Source: Mesostigma viride
Taxonomy: Eukaryota; Streptophyta; Mesostigmatophyceae; Mesostigmatales; Mesostigmataceae
Reading direction: 5' to 3'
Assembly: GCA_009746045.1 (NCBI GenBank)
Contig: RPFO01000084.1
Span: forward strand, 193,501 to 257,500
DNA: 64,000 nt
The notes beneath the pieces are model-generated. The model saw nothing but the letters and a program-made list of their open reading frames with translations, made no database searches and was not told the origin of the DNA. The position numbers were made by a program, and so were the translations under genes. Each line of letters opens with the position of its first letter. The stretch's first letter is position 1. Shown here piece by piece: positions 51,916-63,015 of the stretch.

Positions 51916-53268
51916 CCCATAGTCCGCTGACCCATTTTTGGCACTTTCATACCCCTGAAAATGAAAAAAATCATAACTCACAGGCCACAACTCCAAATAC
52001 CCCCAACCAAGATGCTAGGAGTATCTACACTTCAAGGGCTTTCAGAATATGCAATAATACCTGGGCTTTATCAAAGCATTTGGATGATAGCTTCAGTCAA
52101 AGTTGGCCAAAAGACGATCTTTTTTCCCCAAGGAAAAGTCTACCCCACCCTAACTTCCCAGGGAGGGCAGGGAATCTCAATAACAACATTGGACAACTTA
52201 GTTGGATAGTCCAATGGTGGTTTCCTTGGGTCAGACCACCCGGATAACCCATTACCCCTATAAAACGTGCTCATACATGTGTGTGGGTTACGCGCGTCAC
52301 GGTGTAAACAGCTATCTAGTATGACATGCAACACAATAATGCATTATAACAAGCCGCTATCAAAGGCTGCCAAAAGTGCTGGAATACAAACACGTTGCCT
52401 ACCTGCACTGACGGAGTGGTATACTCCAAAGAAATGCCCAAAACTGGGCACTTTCAGGGCTAATACCACTCTTTACAACAGGCATGGAACTTGCTGAAAT
52501 ATGCATGGATAAAATCGTCATTTATAATGCATGGGATACATATTCCGCTGCAAACAACTCGCAAATACGTTGTCTTACCTGGCTCGTTCATGCCCTACCC
52601 GGATTCCGCTGGCCGGGACCCTCATATCTCACACATACTGATGCTCTACATTCAAAGGCCGCAATAGCCGCATACTTCATGATCCGCCATGACTACCAGG
52701 TCGATGTTCCGTGCAAAGATGGCTACTAAACTAGTCCGCATTCTCAGCAAACGCTGCAGCTGACGTCCCATACCCAAACTGGATGCCCGGGCTGGCGCAG
52801 ATTGCCCGGCCATAGGGAGAAAATCGACCTATGATAAGCTATGACTCATCTGGAACTGACGACCAGGAAAGCTATATTTTCCTACCTGTATTTTCCCAAC
52901 CCTATAAATCTGGCCGTGCCTGACCTACGAAAATCATGCATCGTCATTCTGAGCAACATTCTGAACCGTTTCAAGCCGTGAGACGCAAAAATTTCGTAAC
53001 AGCGGCACGTTGGCAGCCATATCTCATTACGCGCGCGCGCGAGCGAAAATTTCCCGCCAAAGTCACGTGATACATTCTCAATGCACGTTGTAATTACCAG
53101 GCTATGGCGAATATTACCCCCAAACCTATTCATCACCTTCGTCCCTAAGTGTTCCCGGACCCACCGGACCACTGACATCCGTCACTAGTGGCGCGGCGCT
53201 CTCGGCGCGGCGCGAAACTCGACCGTTAGTCAAACCCCCCGACAGGTCGGGGGTTAACGGACTAAGGG
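51916..53268. mobile_element. piggyBac-like element inside hAT-like copy 2
   Basis: Flanked by TTAA at 51912-51915 and 53269-53272, same ends as in copy 1. It is in the same position, so it moved as cargo of the hAT-like element. Confidence 0.7.
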
Positions 53269-53398
53269 TTAATTTTTTTCGGGGAAATGGGTATATTTTA
53301 TTAGCCAATTATGGACCAAAGAGGTGAGAGGGGAAATGAGTATCAGCGAATCCTAATGAAGGTGGGCACACACACGTGTGGCGGTGACAGGTGAAAGG

Positions 53399-53839
53399 CT
53401 AATAGGGCGCGTTATTAGACCAGGGAAGCCATTGGACCTGAGTGATGTCGCCATGAGGCATACTGGTGAATACCTGATTACGGCCCAGTAGATCATGAAA
53501 AAGCTGGAGCGGGCTGGGCTTGTCGTTATTGGGCCCTGGGTCCCACACCCTGTGTTGTTCCTGAGCTAACAGCCAGTAGCGGCGCATAGCCGCATTCCAT
53601 AGGTATATAAAGCGCCGGACTACGCCGCCGCGGGTATACTCCTCGCGGACCTTAAAGACTGTCTCGTTGCGTATGGTCCAGATCGCGTATAGCATAGTAG
53701 TGCGTAGCCATATCCATTCTGCTTGGGAAACTGAAAGCTCGGACCCTGGTGTGCCAGCAATACCGAAAATGATGGTACGCACGCTGATTGGGAGAGTGGG
53801 TGGCGATGCCGTCCATGCGGCCCAGATGTTAATTTCAAA
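53399..53839 (-). pseudogene. Plant-type LINE protein fragment, second hAT-like copy
   Basis: Same peptide as the fragment at 15032-15472 (IIFGIAGTPG, MLYAIWTIRNETVFKV). Confidence 0.4.
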
Positions 53840-55364
53840 CTAGTAGAATTTAGTAGAATCATTCACGCCTTAAGTTGGGTTCACGCCTGAAGTTGGGTTG
53901 ACCAAAAACCTCGAACCCAACTTAAGGCGTGAATGCCTGTACACAAGGCGGGCGAGCGTCTCCGTCTCAGGCATCGGCGCCGGGCGTACTTGGTAAATTA
54001 ACAACAACGATTACTACTACAGCCACTGCTTAACAAAACGATTACTGAAGTGCCGAAAGTCGAAACACATTAGTCAATGCAGTACAGTACTGTATGGCTG
54101 GCGAGTGACTGGAACTGAGGCGCCAGCCGCCAGGCCGCCAGCCAGCTGAAGCCAGAAAATGCACACAAGCTGCAGTCTGCACAGTGCACTCTGGTCTCTG
54201 GCAGCGGGCCACTTGCCACTTGGCACTTGGCCGGGCTCTACGTACATGCACTATGCAGTCAGTAAGTCAGTCAGTCATAGTAGTACTCATGGTAGTTCTA
54301 GTACTAGGGAGGCTTGTGGCGGAACGCCGGCCGGAAGACCGGCTGACACCGCCAATTGTGGCGTAGCCTGTACTAGAGTGAACTTCAGGCACGGCCACCC
54401 TGTGGCGAAACGAAACTACAAAGTAGAACAGCACGGCCAAATTGTGGCTTCTTGGGTGCCCTGTCCAAGTGGGTGGCACCGCCACATTTTGCCAAAAAAA
54501 GTGCCACACCGCCACATTTGGCGGCATATCGCCACTAAAAAAAACACTGAACCGCGGTACCAGAGAGGATTGTCCCAGGGGCTGACGGTGGTGGATTTTC
54601 GCGGGGCCCATGGTTAACCGCGGGGTTTGAGGGTCAAAAACTTGCCGGTGGCGGTTCGTGGGCCCTGGGTGATCAGAACCGTGGTTTACTACATGCCAGT
54701 AGAAATCTGACACGTGTAATATGTTAGACTAGGGCTGTACGTCACGCCGGGTTGGCTCAGGACCGTGGTAGCCTACGGACCAGTAGAAGTATGCCACGTG
54801 GATAATGTTGAAGGTACTGTACCTGTGCCTGCCACGTGGCTTTTCCTGGCCGCCACGTGCGAAGTCACTTGAACCATCAGGCGCATGCCACGTCATCATG
54901 TGCATCATGTGTGCGTCAGGTGTGTGCATCATGTGGGTTTGTTTTGAGGGCTGTTGCCACGTGGCAGAATAATGTAGTACGGAGAGAGAATAATAGTAGT
55001 AGAATGTTTAGTTTAGTGGGTAGTAGGGATAGTTACCGCAAATAGGAGTCCGAGGGGGTAACCATGGTACCGGCTCTCGGGCTTGCCGGCGGCGGCCGGC
55101 GGGTACCATGGTCCTGGACGCTACCGTGGTACCAGCAGCGTTGGGTGCCGGTTGCGGTCCACGCGTCACGGTTGGACCGCGGGCCCGGCCTTTTTTGTCC
55201 GGCGGTGGTGGTTTTTGTGACCGCGGACCCTTGGCTGGATGCCACCCCTCCTGGATGGATTGACGGATTTTCATCCCCTATTCCTATGTTTTCTCACGTG
55301 TACGGCCTTATAAGCTTCGCCAATTCTGGCGAACCTAACGGTTCTTCCGAAAATTGGCTCCGCC

Positions 55365-55639
55365 TGATTACCTAACCAATAAAAGGTTTTTTTTTTTTGA
55401 GACTATAAATTATATTATTATTTATATATATATTTTTTTTTGAGACTTCATGCTCCAGGTGCCGGGGCTAGCACGAGCGTCGAGCGAGTAGCGACAATGC
55501 GACAACCATGTCGCGACCACTTCCCTTCTACTCTACGCAAAATCACGTAAGGTAATCCACCCGGCTAAGGGCCACCTTAATTGCAAAACTCCTGGGCAGA
55601 TTGTTTCATCGTTTTTTTTTTTTGAGACTATATCGTTAC
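55365..55639. other. AT-rich spacer with one element end
   Basis: T runs and TATA-rich sequence. An AGGTAATCCACCCGGCTAAG end preceded by TA starts at 55550; it matches the ends of the 57.84-63.01 kb element, but no partner end is nearby. Confidence 0.5.
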
Positions 55640-55998
55640 CACGTATCGACCAGCTGGTTACCCACTGAGGGTAGTGTGATAGGTGAAAGGTGCATTATGT
55701 GACCAGGGGAGCCAAGTGAAGCGCGTAAGGTCACCGTGAGGAATGCAAGTAAACACCCTGTTGCGTCCCAGGAGAGCATGGAAAAGCTCCAAGCGGGGTT
55801 AGACCTGTCATTGTTGGGCCGGGCCCGGGGTCCCACACCTTGTACTGTAGTGTTCTTGCGCCACTGAAGAGCCAAGCGCGACGCATTGCTGAGTTCCAGA
55901 GGAAGATAAACCGCCTCACCACGGCGGCTTATCGTGCCGCACTTTGAAAACCGTCTCGTTCCACATAGTCCAGATCGCATCATATAGCATACATATGT
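55640..55998 (-). pseudogene. Plant-type LINE protein fragment, 3' part of a split copy
   Basis: The minus strand reads MLYDAIWTMWNETVFKVRH, then NRVFTCIPHGDLTRFTWLPW and SHNAPF, matching the fragment at 15032-15472 with stops and frame changes. The gene continues at 57805-57837 and 63016-63165, beyond two insertions. Confidence 0.5.
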
Positions 55999-56002
55999 AT
56001 TA

Positions 56003-57721
56003 ACTCGTCGTCTGTCCCAACTCAGTCCTCACAGGAGGACTGAGTTGACAATTTTCAACCGCGTGTAGCGACTAGGTGGGGGTTCCATCCCAAATGTTTT
56101 GATGTGGATCTGGGGTGTACTAGATATCATTTTGTTGGCAAAAATACTGCATATGTGAAAACTTGACCCGAACACCTGAAAATGACACGGACGTTGGGCG
56201 CCCCTCGCGAATTTGCATTTTTCGGGATAAGAACGAGTGGGAAAAATTCAATCAAATCCTGGTGCATGAAGAAAAAATATAGGCATGTAAACAACATAGT
56301 TCTTGAAGCGTGGCAAAAAACTGGGCTCCATTTGGCCACTGCAACTGCCTGAAACAATTAAAAAACTCTCAGTCCTCAGGAGAGGAATGGGGCTTTTGCT
56401 AACTTTGCTAGCATGTAAGTGCGGTCATACTACATCACCGTGGCCACCAACCATCCCAATCAACTCATTTCCCTTCAAGCATTACAGGACAACACACTTG
56501 CATCATCATACTTCAGGTATATCATACCTTATCATGTAGTGAGAGCCTATGCATGCATGTAGGGAATGGGCTTGGATACCTACCAACAAAGGGTTATGTT
56601 ATAAGTGTCAACCACCAATATAATGGGTAGGTTAAGCATATTTCCATTGTTTCAAACAACAATAGATATGGCTATAACTGTTTTGCCTTGCCATGATGTG
56701 GCCAACATAGTTGCTGGCACATGATGGCAGTGGTTTGTCACCAAGACTTTTCACTCACACGTAAAAGCTTGAATGCACCCTTGACGCAGCCCGTGGCCAC
56801 ACAATCATGCAGTATGAACGTAGCAAAAGAATAACTAACATCTGTGAAGGTGTTTAAACCTGCACAGCTCCTAAAACCCTGCACAACTACACTGGGTTAA
56901 GGCAAATGCCTGCTAACATCATCTGAAAAGGGGGTTTAGAGAGGGGCAGGCAACGGTCAAGAAAGAGCATCAAGACTTGAACCTGACAACGCCTCGCAAG
57001 CTTAAACTCATGTACGAACATCAAGGAACGAAGAGGCAACGATTATCCGGCTTTACCTGGCACGGCTGGCGTTACCTTGGCCCAGGCGGTGCCCGCAAAA
57101 GTGGCACTTTGCGGCACATAGACCATGACGTGACAGAATGGTCGAGATCATCAAATCTATAATGTCACTCAATATATTGTAATACAATTCATGTTAAAAT
57201 GTAGAAAGAAACCTATCAGCCATTGAAATTGCGCCGGAAAGCAAGCGCAGTAATCAATTCCGTCGACCTGCCTTATCGCAGTTTTTTCCAGCAAGAACAG
57301 TGCCGACACCGGGTAAATCGCATCCCCGCGAGCTAAAAATTGATTTATATCATGTTTAGGGCATGTTAAATCTATTTACTGAGTTTGGACGGCTAACTCG
57401 TCCGCAAACGTAAACTGCATGCATGGGCGCGAGCCGCCATGGCTAGGTCGTGCATTTCCGGAACTCGCGTTTCACGTGGAAAAGTACCCTTACCACCTGT
57501 ACTTTGACCGTACAGTTAGCCGCGCATACCAAATCCAAAAAAATCCCAAAAATATGTCCAAGAAAGATCTTTTCACGTAGTATTTGAATAAATTTTGAGA
57601 GAATTTTTTTGTCAAACATTCTGACCGGGGCGAATTTTCTACGAAACCCAAAAACTCGGTCCTCTAGAGAGGACTGAGTTCAACTCAGTCCTCCGTAGAG
57701 GACCAGGGACAGACGACGAGT
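56003..57721. mobile_element. TA-flanked DNA element, copy B
   Basis: Ends ACTCGTCGTCTGTCCC and complement, TA on both sides. The interior is the diverged reverse complement of 34257-35980 (for example GGCACGGCTGGCGTTACCTT). The terminal hairpins keep the same fold but use CTC..GAG pairs where copy A has CTA..TAG. It interrupts a short repeat (57724-57804, also at 3010-3095) and the LINE fragment. Confidence 0.75.
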
Positions 57722-57804
57722 TAATAATATAATTACTTACAGCAGAGTGAAATCACTCAAACCAAAGCAAACGCCCAGCTATAAACCTCTATACAGAGCC
57801 ATGT

Positions 57805-57837
57805 AAAATCATATGTATTAGTGCGTAGCCATACTGA
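57805..57837 (-). pseudogene. Plant-type LINE protein fragment, middle part of the split copy
   Basis: About 30 bp that read TATGGCTACGCACTAATACA on the minus strand, equivalent to ATATGGCTACGCACTACTAT in the 15.3-kb copy. It joins the two outer parts once the insertions are removed. Confidence 0.5.
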
Positions 57838-58234
57838 TAAGGTAATCCACCCGGCTAAGGGCCACCACAATTGCAAAACTCCTGGCATTCGCAGGACTGG
57901 GCAGATTGTCATTCTGAGCACGGATTTGGAATCAGCGACATCGACTTCGCATGGTAAAATTCTTGTTGGGACCGTTTTGGCACGTTTTGGGGGGGGTGGG
58001 GGGGGGGGGGGGGAGGCAAAGTCGGGTTAAGGGCCACCCCTGTTTTTTAGCAGGAAAAAGCAGGGGAAAGCGGGGAAAGGCCTTGGTTACATGGCTAGCG
58101 GTTTATTAAATTTTTCTGCTCAGCATGCAGCGCCTAACACATGGTGGGCTTCCAGTTTGCTAGCTGCTTCCATTGACGGCTGAGAACCCTGAACTGAAGA
58201 CGCAGAATAGCTGAGTGACAGACTTCGCGAGGGG

Positions 58235-58521
58235 ATGGCAGAAGACACGTCCGGGCATCCAGCATTCTCCCAGAGGATGCTGGATGCTGGCTTAGTTGAC
58301 TATAGGCACTTTAAAGCCCTCGTCATCGTCACAATGAAAGACGCCGAGGGCAACGCTCCCAAGGCAACCGACTGTAGAATTGTATCACCGGCGGGTTCCT
58401 TCTCGAGGTTGTTCCAGAGGAGAAATTGCGGGAGTGCAGCTGGAACGACTATCAAAAACTGTTTAAGAAAGAGCACGCTACCATCGATGCTTGGAAGCAG
58501 CTGCGACAGCTGGCCACCTGA
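58235..58521 (+). pseudogene. Unknown protein fragment
   Basis: ATG 58235 opens MAEDTSGHPAFSQRMLDAGL and DYRHFKALVIVTMKDAEGNA; near 58385 the reading moves to another frame, GGFLLEVVPEEKLRECSWND and YQKLFKKEHATIDAWKQLRQ, ending at TGA 58519-58521. The two halves have normal protein composition and fit one frameshifted gene. I do not recognise it. It may be the element's own gene or host sequence it picked up. Confidence 0.4.
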
Positions 58522-58755
58522 ATTGTGTTCAAGTTTTCAATCAAGTCTTTGCATGGTTGTGTGATTGATGAGCCGTGATTTGCCATGAAGTAGTCTAACT
58601 TATTATGGCACATCAAGCGACCACATAGGGCCACCTGAATCGTATTCAAGTCAATAAAGTCTTGGCATAGTTGTGTGATTGATGAGCCGTGATTTGCCGT
58701 GAACTAGTCTAACTTATTATGGCACATCAAGCGACCACATAGGGCCACCCTGAAT
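58522..58755 (+). repeat. About 115-bp tandem duplication
   Basis: Two copies, each with TTGTGTGATTGATGAGCCGT, CTAACTTATTATGGCACATC and AGCGACCACATAGGGCCACC. The repeat begins at the stop codon of the fragment at 58235. Confidence 0.9.
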
Positions 58756-58931
58756 TGTGCCAAGGTGTGTGGGTGTGTCAAAAGTGTTCGATTGTTGTGT
58801 TACTTGCCATATCAAGCAACAACATGGAATCATAGATCCATTAAGACATATGAAGTGAGATCGACAACTATTCTATTGTAGTTGTGAAACAACTAATTTA
58901 GTTAGACATTAGTTACTTCCATGGTCGTGGT

Positions 58932-59208
58932 CGTGTGCGTGTGCGTGTGCGTGTGCGTGTGCGTGTGCGTGTGCGTGTGCGTGTGCGTGTGCGTGTGCGT
59001 GTGCGTGTGCGTGTGCGTGTGCGTGTGCGTGTGCGTGTGCGTGTGCGTGTGCGTGTGCGTGTGCGTGTGCGTGTGCGTGTGCGTGTGCGTGTGCGTGTGC
59101 GTGTGCGTGTGCGTGTGCGTGTGCGTGTGCGTGTGCGTGTGCGTGTGCGTGTGCGTGTGCGTGTGCGTGTGCGTGTGCGTGTGCGTGTGCGTGTGCGTGT
59201 GCGTGTGA
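58932..59208 (+). repeat. (GTGTGC)n microsatellite
   Basis: About 46 hexanucleotide units. 59209-59664 shows no gene. Confidence 0.98.
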
Positions 59209-60091
59209 GTGTGAGCAGGATTGAGTGTGGGCAAGGGCAAGGGCAAGGGCAAAGTATCTAGAACCTTGATGTCTAATCACTGCAAGAAAATGTCCTCAAA
59301 TGAGGACATTTTAAAGATGGATACCATTTGTAATAACTCACACACGTCAACACATCCATGGGTACGGTATGGAACCATTAACTTTTATGATATGCTCAAG
59401 AGTTGAAATGCTTTACATCCATGAAATATGCTCATTATATAATTGTTTACGATTTATGAATGTAGGGGGGTCGTTACACGAGTGACCAAAAAGCACTCTG
59501 ACAAGTCATGTTCAATGTGCTAAGAAAGAAGGCATGGCCAGGTCATGGCTGGTCCTGAAAATGCACTGAGGGTGCCCACAACATGTCTACGTTACACCCT
59601 CGCTATCCTAGACCCTGCAGCCTGCCAGGGGGGGGGGCACAAAATGTAACTGGCAGCCAGGGACGATTGAATTGAATTGAATTGAATTGAATTGTAACAT
59701 AACTCCGTTGGGAGTATATGTAGCACACAGCCCTTGAGAGGGGGGCATATGGCCTATCATACATCCTAAGCTACTTCCTGCAAGGGTGGGGATGTAAAGG
59801 ACCCTTGCTCTAGGTGCACCAGGGCACTTGCATCCCCATGATCTTCAAGCTATGCCCAGCGAAGGGGGAGCCTGTCATGGGGGGGAAGAGCAGCATAGCT
59901 ATACAAAGAAGCTAGGGCATGGCGTCTCAGCAGAGAGTTACTCCCTGCATGGGCACAACATAACTAAATAAAGCTAGGCATCATCTGGGGTGTGGCTCAT
60001 CATAGGCACACATGTACATGATTAAGGAAAGCGCGTGGCTTAGCTAGGATAGTGCCTCTAGGAGGCGTACATGTACATGGCCACGGTCTAT

Positions 60092-61396
60092 CTATTCTGC
60101 ACTACTACTGCTGTATTCCCCTAAGCTGGGGCGTCTGGAGTCGCTGGGGCCGCGGGGGGGGGGGGTCGCCTGCCAGGGCTTGTGGCCGACGTAGATGGCC
60201 GCCCCCTTCCAGTACACCGGCTGGCCCGCCTTGGTCTGCCGGAGCTGGAGGTAGGTCGGCCATAGCTCCCGTCGCCGTTGTTGCTGCGCCAGGGTCAGGT
60301 CGTCATCAAGGGTGAAGAGAGTCTTCTCGAGCCGCTTGCGGCGTCTGAGAAAAGAAATCTTGTCCGCCGGGGTCTTAAAGGTGAGAAGGAGCGGGGGCGG
60401 CCCTGCCTTACCCCGTGCGCGGGGAAGGCGGTGGGCGGCCAGCGCGATCTCACCGATAAGGCCCATGCGACCAAGGATTTCTCGCTCAAACGCACGCAAA
60501 AGCTTCTCGGAAGTCTCACCTTCCTCCATGGTGAAGTTCTTGACAATGACGTTGAGGCTGCGCTGGGCGAGCTCGGCCTCCTCGCGGAGGTCAAGCGTCT
60601 GCCGTTGGAGCTGGGCTGCGACGGCGGAGGTGGTGGAGGTGGTATGTTGCTTAAGCATGTCCGCCCAGGTGGTGATGGGAGGAGCATCGCCGGCCAGGCC
60701 AGCCGGGGCTGGCTTGGCGGCAATGTCCTTCACCGCCTGGGCGGTGAGGCCTGCCGTGTTCTGCAGAACCTCGATAGCGATGGCGTTGTCCTTAAGACGC
60801 TGGTCGATGTCACGGAGCTGGGCGGTGATGGCGTCGGAGGTGGAGGTGGTGGCGGTGGAGGAGGCGAGGAGGGTGGAGGTGGCGGTGGAGATGGTGGAGG
60901 TGGCGGTGGAAAGGAGGGGAAGCTCGGCAGTCAGCGTGCCGCCGATGGCCGCCACATCTGCAGCAATGGGGTCCACGTGCTCCTCGAGGACCTCCTTAAG
61001 GAGTGAGCGGAGGGAGGATTCGGTTAAGGTGGTGGTGAGAGGCTTGGGGGGCCAAAGCTCCCCGATGGAGCGTCCAAGGAGGGAAAAGAGAGCGAATTGC
61101 TGGAGGAAGGGGCGGTGGAGGCTGGGAATGATGTCGAAAGAGGCGAGACGAACCCAGCGAGGGTCAAAGAGGCGACCTTGGTTGAAGAGCTGCTTGCATA
61201 GTGCAAGAAGCGAGGCGTGCGTTCCATAAAACACGCAGACCAGGATGCGTTCCGGGTTAAGCGTGTCAAGGAAGCCGGGCTGGCTGGCTTCGGCGACAAA
61301 GTCGAGCTCTGTCCAACTCGGCTCGGCAGAGCGACTGCGCTTGGGTTCAGGCGACGCTGCGGGCGAGGCGGGCTCAGCAGGGGGCTGTGCGACCAC
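60092..61396 (-). CDS. L1-type LINE ORF1 protein (open 434-codon part)
   Basis: An RNA-binding coat protein for LINE RNA. The frame has a proline-rich, basic N terminus (PAASPEPKRSRSAEPSW), a helical region, a Ser/Thr-rich linker and a coiled-coil stretch (SDAITAQLRDIDQRLKDNAI, about residues 185-205), then an RRM-like domain from about residue 278 (RSLNVIVKNFTMEEGETSEK, AHRLPRARGKAG, LTFKTPADKISFLRRRKRLE) and the C-terminal domain (QQRRRELWPTYLQLRQTKAG, YWKGAAIYVGHKPW). It fits the Transposase_22-type layout of L1 ORF1. The natural start is probably ATG 61553 (MSKRLSTQRS..., as at 31460), but a 31-bp duplication between 61396 and 61450 puts a TAG in that frame, so this open part starts inside the gene. 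No other copy here is as complete. Confidence 0.85.
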   Translation of the reverse strand: MVAQPPAEPASPAASPEPKRSRSAEPSWTELDFVAEASQPGFLDTLNPERILVCVFYGTHASLLALCKQLFNQGRLFDPRWVRLASFDIIPSLHRPFLQQFALFSLLGRSIGELWPPKPLTTTLTESSLRSLLKEVLEEHVDPIAADVAAIGGTLTAELPLLSTATSTISTATSTLLASSTATTSTSDAITAQLRDIDQRLKDNAIAIEVLQNTAGLTAQAVKDIAAKPAPAGLAGDAPPITTWADMLKQHTTSTTSAVAAQLQRQTLDLREEAELAQRSLNVIVKNFTMEEGETSEKLLRAFEREILGRMGLIGEIALAAHRLPRARGKAGPPPLLLTFKTPADKISFLRRRKRLEKTLFTLDDDLTLAQQQRRRELWPTYLQLRQTKAGQPVYWKGAAIYVGHKPWQATPPPRGPSDSRRPSLGEYSSSSAE

Positions 61397-61406
61397 TAGA
61401 GCTTGG

Positions 61407-61553
61407 CTAGTGGGGCTGGGCGACCACTAGAGCTTGGCTAGTGGCGCCGCTGCCTTCTGGGCCGGTTGGCGAAGCTGCAGCCGGGGCTGCAGACGTATTT
61501 TCATTGCTGAGCGCAGCCGCCAGGCTGCGTTGCGTCGAGAGGCGTTTGCTCAT
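61407..61553 (-). pseudogene. N-terminal part of ORF1, cut off by a 31-bp duplication
   Basis: Minus-strand ATG at 61551-61553 starts MSKRLSTQRSLAAALSNENT and runs through the Pro/Ala-rich segment to ...ALVVAQPH and TAG. The block CACTAGCCAAGCTCTAGTGG (31 bp in all) occurs twice in a row here; one copy would keep the frame open into the 434-codon part. Confidence 0.75.
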
Positions 61554-62015
61554 CGTATAGTGCGTTATAGCTTCGGAAAATTATATCAGCATGTGCGTCT
61601 AAGAAAGACGAAGCGATTGTGATATTCACAGCTGAATTCGGTGCTCAAACGTGAAAGTTATGAGCTCCGACAGCCATGGCAACCTCGTGGCTCGTGGCTC
61701 TCGTTGAAAAGCACCAGGGACGACGGGTGCAGGCCAAATAGCAGGTGTAAAGCTAGCTCAGTCCAAAGAGTGAAACAAGAAGCAAATATTTGCGTAGGCC
61801 AAGGTGAGGTCCAAGATTGTCATTAGAGGCTTGGCTGCCACCACGGTGCTAAACCATGATGCTGAAGCCTCGCATTACATATGAAACATATTCTGAAAAG
61901 AGGCACGTATTGTAACACAATAACAATGTAAACATGACGAGCTCAAGTTTCCAAGCCAGTCTTCATCACTTGGACAAGAGTTATAGCGTTAGAAACATAT
62001 GGGCATCTAGTCGCT

Positions 62016-62201
62016 CTACACGTAAGCCAGCCATAATTTCAATGCACAAGGATACACATTTCCATCACCATTCATCTTCATCATCCTGAACGACTCGAAC
62101 ACGCGGACAAGATAAGGGCAGGCTCGAGCTACCATGGTCCGGATTCTCCCGATTTCTGGCCTGCGGTGGTTGTCTCCTTGATATGGGCAACATCCCAGCA
62201 A
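62016..62201 (-). pseudogene. Unknown repeated gene fragment (copy c)
   Basis: Minus-strand frame YQGDNHRRPEIGRIRTMVAR, ACPYLVRVFESFRMMKMNGD and GNVYPCALKLWLAYV. It is the same protein as at 27.9-28.5 kb, here without the TAG at the VYPCALK position. Confidence 0.4.
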
Positions 62202-62477
62202 GCCTTGAAAAGCTTCAGGCAGTATATGTGTTAAATCAAACTACCACATTGCAATTAAACACAGCGACTGCTACTTGCTGCTGTTTTGACATCGCAAGAC
62301 CGTTTACCTTTTCAGTGACGCAACGGGAAAAGAAAGCACTGTCCAGCCAGCAAACTTCCGTAATTCCGCTTTGTCGCCGTTTACCGAAACAGCGATAACA
62401 TTTTTGTCGCGAGGGTTTTCTAGCTCCAACTCGGACCAGCCAGCAGCAACCTCTATTGGCACCCGTGATCATTACTA

Positions 62478-62620
62478 TCATAATACGCCGTCTAGGTCAT
62501 CTAGTCGCTCTACACGCAAGCCACGAACACGCGGACAAGATAACGGCAGGCTCGAGCTACCATGGTCCGGATTCTCCCGATTTCTGACCTGCGCTGGTTG
62601 TCTCCTTGATAATACGCCAA
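62478..62620 (-). pseudogene. Unknown repeated gene fragment (copy d)
   Basis: A direct repeat of the 62.0-62.2 kb stretch with about 75 bp missing inside; reads YYQGDNQRRSEIGRIRTMVA and RACRYLVRVFVACV. Confidence 0.4.
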
Positions 62621-63015
62621 CCCCTTCAGGGTGACATCCGTTGTCACGACTCCACGGCTTATGGTCGTCATAGGGAATGAACGCCGGTTCATATGGAACA
62701 GTGAACAAGCTGCTTGTCGTCTGTCGAGCTCTATGCGGAGCACGTAACCTTGTGCAACGATCGTTGCTCAATCCATACGATGCAAGTACCGACTGGGTAC
62801 ATACGAAGCAACGACCGACAACAAGCAGCTGGAATTACGGCATGGCCTGGAGGCAACCGCTGGCCCTTCCCTTGCAGCTACGCCGCCATGCACCTGTTCT
62901 TAAATATTCTGGTCATTTCAAACCAAATTGCGCAAAATGCTGGGGGGGGGGGGGGGGGGGGGGGTCCAGGGGTGGCCCTTAGCGGGTGTGGCCCTTAGCC
63001 GGGTGGATTACCTTA

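Larger units (their letters stand above)
51663..54549. mobile_element. hAT-like non-autonomous transposon, copy 2
   Basis: Same termini as copy 1 (CAGTGTTTTTTTTA), flanked by AACCGCGG on both sides (8-bp duplication). The sequence is nearly identical to 13304-16185; differences are a few small indels, such as an extra CACG near 52297 and one G fewer in the hairpin near 53250. Confidence 0.9.
51621..55252. mobile_element. Element with 9-bp target duplication, itself split by the hAT-like copy
   Basis: Termini are AGGAGGGGTGGCAT and its exact complement, flanked by GGATGGATT on both sides (9 bp; the target is GGAT-rich, so the exact length could be 8-10). Without the hAT-like insertion it is about 740 bp. 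It is rich in CCGCGG and GGTACC-type palindromes and CCACGTGG words and encodes nothing. A 9-bp duplication suggests a Mutator-like element; this is an inference. Confidence 0.75.
51490..55364. mobile_element. Inverted-repeat element split by a nested insertion
   Basis: 51490-51620 and 55253-55364 together match the reverse complement of about 20422-20661. Left arm GGCGGAGCCAATTTTCGG at 51535 and right arm ending at 55364 are the same arms as in that copy (the left one has lost a few bases). The interval between is a later insertion. Confidence 0.8.
59665..61700 (-). mobile_element. ORF1-only LINE copy, 59.7-61.7 kb
   Basis: Read on the minus strand: 5' UTR (61700-61554, shared with 31.3 and 41.1 kb), ORF1 (61553-60092), 3' UTR (60091-59700) and an (AATTG)n tail at about 59667-59694. 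No RT sequence is present. It is the best example of the ORF1-only layout. Confidence 0.8.
57840..63013. mobile_element. Large TA-flanked element with AGGTAATCCACCC ends
   Basis: Left end AGGTAATCCACCCGGCTAAG (about 26 bp with GGCCAC) and its complement at the right end, with TA on both sides. The flanks rejoin a known coding fragment, which supports it as one insertion event. G runs lie inside both ends (57989-58012; 62942-62964). It now holds a LINE (59.67-61.70 kb), microsatellites and gene fragments; no transposase is recognised. Confidence 0.65.

Noticed and set aside
58902-59280. [12 protein letters not shown] and RVRV frames
   Set aside because: They come from the (GTGTGC)n array.
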